Shown here: in pieces, positions 16,372 to 24,151 of the stretch
Numbering within the stretch: position 1 is the first letter of the stretch
How the letters are laid out: every line of letters starts with the position of its first letter
NCBI GenBank assembly: GCA_017458065.1
Contig: JAFTGD010000023.1
Span: forward strand, 1-64,000
Length of the DNA stretch: 64,000 bases
Source of the DNA: Oscillospiraceae bacterium
GTDB lineage: Bacteria > Bacillota > Clostridia > Oscillospirales > Oscillospiraceae
Direction: 5' to 3'
Made by a program: the position numbers and the translations under genes
The notes under the pieces: model-generated
Database searches by the model: none
The model's input: the letters and a program-made list of their open reading frames with translations, nothing else
What the model was told of the DNA's origin: nothing

Positions 16372-17730
16372 TCACTCTCTGACCTTTCTGATCCGAAGTC
16401 CCAGCTTCTCCGCCTGATGGATCAGCTCTTCCCGGAAGACGGGATCGGCGATCGAGATCAGTTCCTCGGCCCGTTCCCATGTCGTTTTTGCCCGCAGATC
16501 CGCAATGCCGTATTCCGTGATCACATAATGTGTGTAGCTGCGCGGAACCGTCACGATCTGCCCCGGTTCGAAGAACGGGAGAATTCTGGAATGCAGGCTC
16601 CCGTCATGCCTCGTATACGTCGATGACAGACAGATGAGACCCTTTCCGTTCCTGGACCGCGCGGCAGCGGAAATGAAGTCCAACTGACCGCCGGTTCCGG
16701 AGATCTGTCTCGGGCCGGAAGTCTCCGAGGCAACCTGGCCGTAGAGGTCAACTTCGATGGCGTTGTTCAGACAGACCATGTTGTCGTTCTTTGCGATGAT
16801 ATAGGGGTCGTTGGTGTAATCCACCGGCGCCAGAAGGCAGTCCGGGTTCCCGTCCAGGAAATCATAGAGTTTCCCGGTTCCCATCGCAAAGGTGTAGACG
16901 ATCTTGCCGGGGTCGGTGGTCTTGTATTTTCCGCTGATGCAGCCGCCCTCCGCCATGGATACATAGGCGTCGCAGAGCATCTCCGTGTGCACGCCGAGGT
17001 CTTTCAGTCCGGACTGCGCGATCAGCTCGCCGACGGCGTTTGGCATGGCGCCGATTCCGAGCTGGATACAGGCGCCGTCTCCGATCAGCCCGACAACCAG
17101 TTCGGCGATCTTCCGATCCACCTCCGTAGGCGGCGGGGTGGGCGCTTCGATGATCGGTCTGTTCGGTCCCTGCACAAAACAGTCGATTCTGGAGGCATGT
17201 ACCCTGCTCGATGCATCACAGAAGGTCCTCGGCACTCTGTCATTCACTTCGGCGATCACGTATTTTGCGCCCTCCAGATATGTGGGCGTGATGGATGATG
17301 AGGTTCCGAGACTTACATATCCGTCCTCATCCGGCGGGGAAACCATCAGCATCAGCACATCGACAGGCTTTACAAAGCCCCGGCGTATGGTCTCCGGTCC
17401 CTGGTGATAATTCATCGGGATGTATCGGCACAGGCCATTGTCGCAGAGTTTTCTGCTGGCCGGAGAAAAATGCCAGTCGTTGTACATCAGGTGCTCCATC
17501 TTCGGGTCCGCCAGCACCGCCTTCGGCGGGAAGGGGCAGGTCGTGGAACGAAGAATGATATCGTGCAGCTCTGGAACACGTGCCGCAAAAGCCGCGTCCA
17601 GAAACATGGACGCCATGGCAAACTCTCCGTACGCCACATGATCGCCGTCCCTGATCACCTGCATTGCTTCTTCGGCGGTTTTGAATTTTGCCTCGTAGGA
17701 TTCTCTCCAGCTCAATTCCGCTACCTCCAT
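16372..17730 (-). CDS. Acetyl-CoA hydrolase/CoA-transferase family protein
   Basis: This 452-residue protein resembles 4-hydroxybutyrate and butyryl-CoA:acetate CoA-transferases. The catalytic glutamate lies in NNAIEVDLYGQVASE; glycine-rich CoA-binding segments GIGAMPNAVGEL and GTGGQLDF flank it. The HGFxFx-like end ITEYGIADLR is also conserved. It should exchange CoA between an acyl-CoA and acetate or another acid, either activating the substrate or harvesting the product of the pathway encoded around it. It lies 43 bases after the crotonase gene and is nearly contiguous with the flavoprotein gene behind it. Confidence 0.88.
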   Translation of the reverse strand: MEVAELSWRESYEAKFKTAEEAMQVIRDGDHVAYGEFAMASMFLDAAFAARVPELHDIILRSTTCPFPPKAVLADPKMEHLMYNDWHFSPASRKLCDNGLCRYIPMNYHQGPETIRRGFVKPVDVLMLMVSPPDEDGYVSLGTSSSITPTYLEGAKYVIAEVNDRVPRTFCDASSRVHASRIDCFVQGPNRPIIEAPTPPPTEVDRKIAELVVGLIGDGACIQLGIGAMPNAVGELIAQSGLKDLGVHTEMLCDAYVSMAEGGCISGKYKTTDPGKIVYTFAMGTGKLYDFLDGNPDCLLAPVDYTNDPYIIAKNDNMVCLNNAIEVDLYGQVASETSGPRQISGTGGQLDFISAAARSRNGKGLICLSSTYTRHDGSLHSRILPFFEPGQIVTVPRSYTHYVITEYGIADLRAKTTWERAEELISIADPVFREELIHQAEKLGLRIRKVRE

Positions 17731-17773
17731 CGGTATTTGTTTTATCCTGCGGATCCGGGCGCTTCAGGCTGTA

Positions 17774-18565
17774 TTATTTCCCCCGGAAGTTCGGTTTCCT
17801 GCGCTCCAGTGCCGCCGCCAGGCCTTCCGCACAGTCGTCCGTCTGTGAGGCAAAGATCTGGCTGACCGCCTCATAATCCCGGTTCTGTTCGAATGTGGTC
17901 GTTACCGCGTTGCGCAGGACTCGCTTCTGCAGCATCAGGGCCAGCGAGGGACCGGCTGCGATCCGGCGGGCGATCTGTTCCGTCACCGGCAGCAGCTCTT
18001 CCGCACCCACCACCCGGTTCACAAGCCCGAGGTTCAGAAGCTCTTCCGCTTTCAGCGTCTTCGCCGAAAACAGAATCTCGCAGGCCTTGTTGTAACCGAC
18101 TTTCTGCGTCAGGAACCAGGTCGCGCCGCTGTCCGGGCAGAAGCCCAGCCCGGTAAAGGAATATCCGAACTGCGCTTTTTCGGAAGCAATGAGGATATCA
18201 CAGGCCATGGCCATGGCGATCCCCGCGCCGAAAGCGGGTCCGTTGATTGCCGCAATCACCGGCTTTTTGACGTTATACAGAAGGCGTACCATGTCCGCGG
18301 TAGAGTCGACGTCATAGATCGCCCGCTGCCGGTCCCTGTTCATCTCCGCAAGCTCGGACAGATTTCCTCCCGAGGTAAATCCCCGTCCCTCTCCCGTCAC
18401 AACCAGGACCCGCACCGCGCTGTCCGTATCCGCTTTCTGTATCGCGTCATCGATCTCCAGGACAAAGTCCTGCGTAAAAGAGTTCAGTGTCTCCGGCCGG
18501 TTCAAGGTCAGCCACGCGACGCCGTCCTCTGCGCGATATAGGGGTGTTCTCTGTTTCTGGTCCAT
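17774..18565 (-). CDS. Crotonase-family protein lacking both hydratase glutamates
   Basis: This 263-residue enoyl-CoA hydratase/isomerase superfamily member has the usual start VAWLTLNRPETLNSF and oxyanion-hole segment GRGFTSGGNLSEL. In classical hydratase the two catalytic Glu lie in GGGCEL and QPE contexts; here the matching stretches are GAGIAMAMACD and FGYSFTGLG, so both are replaced (Ala and Phe by my alignment). The protein may be an isomerase, thioesterase or C-C lyase. It lies between the second NPD-type gene and the CoA-transferase in one operon. Confidence 0.85.
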   Translation of the reverse strand: MDQKQRTPLYRAEDGVAWLTLNRPETLNSFTQDFVLEIDDAIQKADTDSAVRVLVVTGEGRGFTSGGNLSELAEMNRDRQRAIYDVDSTADMVRLLYNVKKPVIAAINGPAFGAGIAMAMACDILIASEKAQFGYSFTGLGFCPDSGATWFLTQKVGYNKACEILFSAKTLKAEELLNLGLVNRVVGAEELLPVTEQIARRIAAGPSLALMLQKRVLRNAVTTTFEQNRDYEAVSQIFASQTDDCAEGLAAALERRKPNFRGK

Positions 18566-18576
18566 TTCGCGCCCTC

Positions 18577-19545
18577 TCAGTTCATCAGCGCTGCCTTTTC
18601 ACACAGCGTCGCTGCCACTTCCGCCATGGTGTCGTCGATGATGGCCTTGCAGGACTTCACCTCGCGGATGCGTCCGATGCTCTGCCCAAACAGGAAGGCC
18701 GCTCCCTCCGTGTCGCCGTCTGTCAGCGCCTGGCGAAGCTTCTTGCCGGAAACCGCTCTGACGATCTCCGACTGGTCCGCGCCGTTGCGCTCCAGTTCGT
18801 TCACCTTCTGAAGAACACTGTTCTTAACGCCGCGCGCCTGGAGGGTGGTGTGGCAGAAGAGCTCTGTGTCGGTCTCGTTCAGCGCCACGATCCAGTTCTT
18901 GATGTTGTCATGCACCCAGCACTCTTCGGATGCCAGGAAGCGCGTTGCCATCATGATTCCGTCTGCGCCGAGGCAGAGGGCGGCGGCAAGCGATTTCCCG
19001 TCCACCATACCGCCGGTCGCAATCACCGGAATGCTGACGCTCTCCGCCACCTTCGGCAGGAGCACGGACGTGGCCACGTTATCGGAAAGCGGATGACCGC
19101 CCTCCTCGACGCCGGCGACGATCACCGCGTCATATCCGAGCTTCTCGATTTTGACCGCATGGCGCACCGCGCCGACCTTGTGCGTGATCCTGACCCCGGC
19201 TGCGTGCAGCAGGGGGATAAAGTCCGTCGCAAACAGGCCGGAGACCTCGATATTCGCGACCTTTTCCTCCGCGCAGACTTTGAAGAAGTCCATAAAGGTC
19301 TCCTGGGTGATCCGAAAGCTCTTCATCAGGGTGATGTTGACGCCGAACGGCTTGTCCGTAAGCGCCTTGACCTCTCGGATTGCATCCTGCAGTTCTCTCC
19401 CGCTGGTGTACTGGTCCGCCGTGAGGCAGCCCAGGCCGCCCGCCTCGGAGACTGCAGCACACAGTTTTGCATCCGTCACCCAAAGCATGCCGCCGCAGAT
19501 GATCGGCGCCTCGATTCCAAACAGTTCCGTTACTCTGGTTTTCAT
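18577..19545 (-). CDS. Nitronate monooxygenase / FabK-like FMN enzyme (second copy)
   Basis: This 322-residue protein is a paralogue of the product at 15392-16363: IEAPIICGGMLWVTDAKLCA, AVSEAGGLGCL, AGVEEGGHPLSDN and VIATGGMVDGKSLAAAL with GADGIMMATRF. The His after the Gly-Gly pair and the FMN phosphate loop are present. Two diverged NPD-type enzymes in one CoA-pathway operon suggest distinct redox steps, or one heteromeric enzyme, rather than redundancy. It lies 23 bases behind the thiolase gene and 11 ahead of the crotonase. Confidence 0.8.
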   Translation of the reverse strand: MKTRVTELFGIEAPIICGGMLWVTDAKLCAAVSEAGGLGCLTADQYTSGRELQDAIREVKALTDKPFGVNITLMKSFRITQETFMDFFKVCAEEKVANIEVSGLFATDFIPLLHAAGVRITHKVGAVRHAVKIEKLGYDAVIVAGVEEGGHPLSDNVATSVLLPKVAESVSIPVIATGGMVDGKSLAAALCLGADGIMMATRFLASEECWVHDNIKNWIVALNETDTELFCHTTLQARGVKNSVLQKVNELERNGADQSEIVRAVSGKKLRQALTDGDTEGAAFLFGQSIGRIREVKSCKAIIDDTMAEVAATLCEKAALMN

Positions 19546-19568
19546 TGCAGTTTATGCTCCTCCTTCTC

Positions 19569-20753
19569 TCAGACCATCTCAAAGATCCCGGCAGCGCCCA
19601 TGCCGCCGCCGATACACATGGATACCAGCCCGTGCTTTTGTCCACGCCGTTTCAGTTCTCCGATGAGCTTCATGGTCAGGTATGCCCCGGTGCAGCCGAG
19701 GGGGTGACCGAAGGCGATGCCTCCGCCGTTGACGTTTACAATGCTCTCGTCCAGGCCGAGCAGGTCGATACAGGCGAGCGACTGAGCGGCAAAGGCTTCG
19801 TTCAGCTCTATCAGCTCAATATCTTTCAGCTCCATTCCCGCAATATCCAGCGCTTTTGGGATCGCCTCGACCGGACCGATGCCCATGTAACCCGGGTGAA
19901 CGCCCCGAACCGCGAAGCTCACGAAACGCGCAATCGGCGTCAGCCCCTGTTCTCTGGCAAACTCTTCTTCCATCAGGATGACAAAGGCAGCCGCATCGTT
20001 CATCTGAGACGAGTTGCCGGCGGTGACCGTACCGCCCATCCGGAAGAGCGGTTTGAGCTTTGCCAGCGCTTCCGGCGTCGAATCTGCCCGAACGCATTCG
20101 TCGGTATCAAAGAGGACGGTCTCATACCCCGGCGTACCGTCTTCCTTCACCGCCGGCCTTTTCGCCAGCACCGGGATGATCTCTTCCTTGAATTTTCCTG
20201 CCTGAATCGCCGCCGCGGCCTTGCGGTGGCTTTCGCAGGAGAACGCATCCTGCCGCTCCCGGGAGATCCCGTACTTTTCCGCCACATTCTCCGCTGTGAT
20301 TCCCATGGTATCGAAGTTGTCCGGCCAGGATCCGAAGCTGACGCTGTCCGGAATGATCGCCACCCGGTGCATCTGCACCTTGCTCATGTTCTCCAGTCCG
20401 CCGGCCACAATACACCTGGCCTGCCCCGCCATAATGGCGTTGGCAGCGCTCGCGATCGACTGCAGCCCGGATGAGCAGAAGCGGTTCACCGTCTGCCCCG
20501 CTGTGGAGAGCGGGAACCCGGAGCTGTCGGCCAGCAGACGTCCGATGTTCAGCCCCTGCTCCGCCTCCGGGATCGCGCAGCCGCAGATCAGATCCTCCGC
20601 CAGTTCCGGGTCAAAGCCCGGGTTCTTTGCCAGAATTCCCTTCAGCACCTGGGAGCCGAAATCCACGCAGCCTGTATAGCGCAGGCTGCCTTTGATCGCC
20701 TTGGCAATCCCACTGCGGCCGTAGGCCACAATCACTGCATTCTTTCTTTCCAT
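19569..20753 (-). CDS. Thiolase (acetyl-CoA C-acyltransferase family)
   Basis: This 394-residue thiolase has the nucleophilic Cys in VNRFCSSGLQSIASAAN, NEAFAAQSLACID, the His in GGGIAFGHPLGCTGA, and the second Cys in SMCIGGGMGAAGIFE. It should cleave a 3-ketoacyl-CoA with CoA to release acetyl-CoA. It is second in the minus-strand operon, 12 bases after the dehydrogenase/hydratase fusion gene, which would supply its substrate. Length is normal for the family. Confidence 0.93.
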   Translation of the reverse strand: MERKNAVIVAYGRSGIAKAIKGSLRYTGCVDFGSQVLKGILAKNPGFDPELAEDLICGCAIPEAEQGLNIGRLLADSSGFPLSTAGQTVNRFCSSGLQSIASAANAIMAGQARCIVAGGLENMSKVQMHRVAIIPDSVSFGSWPDNFDTMGITAENVAEKYGISRERQDAFSCESHRKAAAAIQAGKFKEEIIPVLAKRPAVKEDGTPGYETVLFDTDECVRADSTPEALAKLKPLFRMGGTVTAGNSSQMNDAAAFVILMEEEFAREQGLTPIARFVSFAVRGVHPGYMGIGPVEAIPKALDIAGMELKDIELIELNEAFAAQSLACIDLLGLDESIVNVNGGGIAFGHPLGCTGAYLTMKLIGELKRRGQKHGLVSMCIGGGMGAAGIFEMV

Positions 20754-20765
20754 TCCGTCTCCTCC

Positions 20766-23069
20766 TCAGTTGCGTACAGGTTTTCCCGTCGCTACCATGC
20801 CCTTGATCCGTTCCAGTGTCTTCTCATTTCGGCAGAGTTCCATAAAGGCCTTTCTCTCCAGGAACAGAACGTCTTCTTCGGTGATCTGCTCCCCTGCGAG
20901 AGCGTCTCCGCCGCTGAAGATTCCGGCGAGCTTCTCGACGATCACCGCGTCATACGGCGTCATCATTCTGCCGTTGAGCATCACATTCACCGTCGCCATC
21001 AGGTGGGTGTATCCGCTTTCACCGGCCGCGGTGACGGTTCCCTTCACCGGCGCAACCCAGCCGCCGTCTGAAAGCCGGACGGCGGTTGCGATCGCCTGCT
21101 CCAGCAGCGCGTCCGCCTTGGGAACAATCAGGTCGCCCCGGCGCAGATAACCGTTTTTCATCGCTTCCTCGGCGCTCATGCTGTACTTCGCCTGGGCGAC
21201 CGGGAGCACCAGCTCGTCGATGGCCGCAATAATCCGCGCCATCTGTCCGTACTGCAGGCCCTGTGTCGCACGGAAAAGCAGCTCCGCGCAGCCGCCGCCT
21301 GACGGAACCAAGCCGACTCCCATCTCCACAAGCCCGGCATAGAGTTCCTGGTGCGCCACCACACAGCCTGCATGCAGCATAAGTTCCGCGCTGCCGCCCA
21401 GCGCCTGACCCCGTGCTGCCACAACAACGGGCTTTTTCAGATATTTCAGGCGGAGATTTGCTTTCTGGAAGACTTCCACGCCCTGTTCCAGCATGTCCAG
21501 CTGTCCGCCCTCGATGGCCGCGGCCACTTCATACAGGTTTGCTCCGGCGCCGAGATTCGGACCCGGATTGCAGACAACCAGCGCCCTGAACGCGTCGCTG
21601 CGCTCGACTTCTTCCGCCGCGGCGAGCATCAGCTGCGCCGCCGGAATTGTATAGGTGTTGGCTTTGGTCCTGAGCGAGAAGAGCGCCACTCCGTCTCCGG
21701 CATCGCAGAGAACCGCATCCGCGTTTTCCATCAAGACCGCTTTCCCGGCATCCTGAAGCTGCAGGTAAGCCGAGGCTTTCCGGGTGTCGGCGGCATAGAA
21801 GGCGCCGTCTTTTGCAATTTTCCCGGCCGCCCAGTCCGGCGGGTTCAGCCCCTGGTTCCGCATAAGCTCCATGACTTCCGCTGCGCCGAGCAGATCGCAG
21901 AGTTCAAACGGTCCCTTGAGCCAGTTATAGCCGCCCCGCATCGCTTCGTCGATGTCTCTGAAATCAAAGCTGATTTCATCTGCCAGCATCATGGCAAGCC
22001 ACATCGGTTCCAGAACCACCCTCCGCACAAAGGCGCTCTCCGGCAGCTCCCCGAACAGCATGCTTCTCAGCCGCTCCCGCTTGTCTTTGATCCCGGCGAT
22101 GGATTGGATCTGTTCGCGCTCCAGCGGGATGTACTCCTGGCGGACGTAGTCCCATACAAAGCGTTCCGTTCCCTTCGGCCCCCTGACCTTGCGGTAGAAC
22201 CCTCCTCCGGTCTTGTTCCCCAGGTAACCTCTCGCGGTGATATCGTACAGAACTTCCGGCCTGTTGCGGAAGGGTTTTTCATACGCCGGGATTTCCGCGC
22301 TGCTCATGTAGTCCACCGTATGAACGCTGATGTCCAGGCCCACCAGATCCAGCAGCTTGAAAGCACCCTGCTTCGGCCGGAAGATCAGATCCCCGGTCAG
22401 CGCATCCGCCCTGGCGAAGCCATAGCCGCAGTCCACCGTGGCGTTCATCACAGATGTCAGCGCCATCGACCCGATGCGGTTTGCAATGAAACCGGGCGCG
22501 TCCTTACAGAGGATCGGGCTCTTCCCGAAGCGGTCGTTGACCAGCCGTCTGATCCGCTCGACGACGTCCGCGCCTGTTTTCTCATGCGGGATCAGTTCGA
22601 CCAGGTCCATATAGCGCACGGGGTTAAAGAAATGAATCCCCAGAAACCGCTCCTGCTGCTGATCGTTCAGCGCTTCCCCGATGGCCGCGATCGAGATGTT
22701 CGACGTGTTCGTCCCGACGACAGTCTCTTCCCCCGCGTTCTCGAAAATAAACGAAATGGTCTTCTGCTTTACTCCCAGGTCTTCCGCAACCGCCTCAATG
22801 ACAAGGTCACAGTTCCTGAGGAGTCCGGCATCGTTCTGCATATCCGCAGGTACAACCTGCGCGCGGATCCTCTCCTCCGCCGAGCCTTTCATTTCGCCTT
22901 TCTTCAGGATGGTGTCGATCGCTTTCGCAGCGCGCGCACTTCCGCTCTCTTCCCCCTTGCCGCGGACCATCAGGACCACATCAAGCCCGGCGCGCGCACC
23001 GCATGCGGCAATTGCAGCGCCCATTGTTCCGGCGCCGATCACCGCCATTTTTCGGATGCTGTTTCCCAT
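20766..23069 (-). CDS. 3-hydroxyacyl-CoA dehydrogenase / enoyl-CoA hydratase fusion
   Basis: This 767-residue protein is arranged dehydrogenase first, crotonase last. The NAD site VIGAGTMGAAIAA is at the N-terminus, and the catalytic His and Glu lie in IHFFNPVRYMDLVELIP. The hydratase half contains ARGQALGGSAELMLHA and GLVEMGVGLVPSGGG, keeping both catalytic Glu. It should hydrate an enoyl-CoA and oxidise the product to a 3-ketoacyl-CoA. This order is the reverse of E. coli FadB and like clostridial and actinobacterial forms. I chose ATG 23069, preceded by AAAGGAG. It is first in its operon, just behind a promoter with a FadR-like operator. Confidence 0.92.
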   Translation of the reverse strand: MGNSIRKMAVIGAGTMGAAIAACGARAGLDVVLMVRGKGEESGSARAAKAIDTILKKGEMKGSAEERIRAQVVPADMQNDAGLLRNCDLVIEAVAEDLGVKQKTISFIFENAGEETVVGTNTSNISIAAIGEALNDQQQERFLGIHFFNPVRYMDLVELIPHEKTGADVVERIRRLVNDRFGKSPILCKDAPGFIANRIGSMALTSVMNATVDCGYGFARADALTGDLIFRPKQGAFKLLDLVGLDISVHTVDYMSSAEIPAYEKPFRNRPEVLYDITARGYLGNKTGGGFYRKVRGPKGTERFVWDYVRQEYIPLEREQIQSIAGIKDKRERLRSMLFGELPESAFVRRVVLEPMWLAMMLADEISFDFRDIDEAMRGGYNWLKGPFELCDLLGAAEVMELMRNQGLNPPDWAAGKIAKDGAFYAADTRKASAYLQLQDAGKAVLMENADAVLCDAGDGVALFSLRTKANTYTIPAAQLMLAAAEEVERSDAFRALVVCNPGPNLGAGANLYEVAAAIEGGQLDMLEQGVEVFQKANLRLKYLKKPVVVAARGQALGGSAELMLHAGCVVAHQELYAGLVEMGVGLVPSGGGCAELLFRATQGLQYGQMARIIAAIDELVLPVAQAKYSMSAEEAMKNGYLRRGDLIVPKADALLEQAIATAVRLSDGGWVAPVKGTVTAAGESGYTHLMATVNVMLNGRMMTPYDAVIVEKLAGIFSGGDALAGEQITEEDVLFLERKAFMELCRNEKTLERIKGMVATGKPVRN

Positions 23070-23170
23070 ACGTACTCCTTTCTGCTGCTGTGTTCTTTTT
23101 CGTATTGACGGATTTATCGTTATCTTCAATCATTCCGCGTCCGCCGGTCGTACTGTCCGTTTCGTTAGAT

Positions 23171-23183
23171 CTGGACCGACCAG
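23171..23183 (-). promoter_or_regulatory. FadR-like operator at the start of the minus-strand operon
   Basis: CTGGACCGACCAG reads CTGGTCGGTCCAG on the minus strand, one base away from the E. coli FadR consensus core CTGGTCNGACCAG. It lies directly downstream of the -10 element, at the predicted transcription start, where a bound repressor would block initiation. Confidence 0.75.
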
Positions 23184-23190
23184 CAGATTC

Positions 23191-23219
23191 ATTATAGCAT
23201 GTGCGGTCCTGGTTTGCAA
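23191..23219 (-). promoter_or_regulatory. Promoter of the minus-strand CoA-pathway operon
   Basis: On the minus strand TTGCAA and a perfect TATAAT are separated by 17 bases. The FadR-like operator begins eight bases beyond the -10 box. Confidence 0.8.
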
Positions 23220-23272
23220 GATGCACATTTGGTTATTTTGCCGGTTTATTTTATTTTTCTTCGATTTCCCTC

Positions 23273-23301
23273 TTGCGATTTTGTACAATATGGTATATAC
23301 T
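23273..23301 (+). promoter_or_regulatory. Promoter of the gntR-acyl-CoA ligase operon
   Basis: TTGCGA and TATACT are separated by 17 bases. The transcript would have a leader of about 90 bases containing the second FadR-like operator. Confidence 0.7.
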
Positions 23302-23380
23302 TTTCATGGCCATATGTGTTTGCTGACGTATTGCCGCATCGTGTCTGAATTTTTTGGAAAGGAGCGCCCCGACCTTTTCT

Positions 23381-23391
23381 TGGTCGGACCA
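23381..23391 (+). promoter_or_regulatory. FadR-like operator before the gntR start codon
   Basis: TGGTCGGACCA is a perfect palindrome that matches the core of the E. coli FadR operator. It sits eight bases ahead of the ATG, about 70 bases after the promoter, so it could act as a roadblock or act together with the site at 23171-23183. In RNA the adjoining CGACC and GGTCG could also fold and bring the distant AAAGGAG closer to the start. Confidence 0.7.
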
Positions 23392-23399
23392 GCTGTTTT

Positions 23400-24116
23400 A
23401 TGTCAATTGGAGTCATCGAAGTTCCCTCTCGCAAGGAGTTGTTTGTCCGCAAATTGGAGGAACAGATCCTCACCGGAAAGCTGAAAGTCGGTGACAGTCT
23501 CCCGTCCGAGCGCCAGCTTCAGGAGGAGACCCGCATCAGCAAAACCGTGATCCATGCCGGACTTGTCGAACTGGAGCAGAAAGGCTTTCTTGAGATCACG
23601 CCCCGCCGCGGCGCCGTCGTCGCCAATTATGAGGAAACCGGCACCATGGAAACGCTGAACGCCCTCATCCGTCTTAACGGCGGGAACATGACCCGAAAGC
23701 AGACCAGAAGCTTTATGGAAGCCCGCATCGCGATTGAAGGCGCCGCGCTGCGCCGCCTCGCGTCGAACCACACGGAAGAAGACATCCTGTTTCTGGAGGC
23801 AATTCTTGCTCAGGCGGACGCCCTTCTGGAGCAGCCCGGCTACGAGGTTTCAGAACTGGCCGACCTTCTCTTCCGGTATCATCGCGCCATCTGTGTCCGG
23901 AGCCGGAATGAATTCTTCCCGCTTCTTCTCAACGAATTCAAATCCCTGATTCTGGAATTCTGGGTTCGCTCCATTCTCCGGTTCGGCGCCGCCCAGAACG
24001 TGCATCTGGCAAAGCGCTATCTGGACTTTATCCGCGCCGGAGACGCCGAGGGGGCGTTTCAGCGGCTTGTCCGCAGCGTAAACGAGTATCTTGCCTGCTT
24101 TGACGAGCAGGATTGA
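23400..24116 (+). CDS. GntR/FadR-family transcriptional regulator
   Basis: This 238-residue protein has an N-terminal GntR winged helix (LKVGDSLPSERQLQEETRISKTVIHAGLVEL is its shape; the key part is SLPSERQLQEE) and a C-terminal FCD effector domain from about residue 95 (MEARIAIEGAALRRLA). FCD regulators bind carboxylates or acyl-CoAs. FadR-consensus operators on both sides of the divergent promoter region argue that it represses both operons and itself, and that an acyl-CoA of the pathway relieves repression. The ribosome binding site AAAGGAG lies unusually far (about 35 bases) ahead of the ATG. Confidence 0.88.
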   Translation: MSIGVIEVPSRKELFVRKLEEQILTGKLKVGDSLPSERQLQEETRISKTVIHAGLVELEQKGFLEITPRRGAVVANYEETGTMETLNALIRLNGGNMTRKQTRSFMEARIAIEGAALRRLASNHTEEDILFLEAILAQADALLEQPGYEVSELADLLFRYHRAICVRSRNEFFPLLLNEFKSLILEFWVRSILRFGAAQNVHLAKRYLDFIRAGDAEGAFQRLVRSVNEYLACFDEQD

Positions 24117-24151
24117 ATACACAAACACAAAACCAATGAAGGAGGAAAAAA

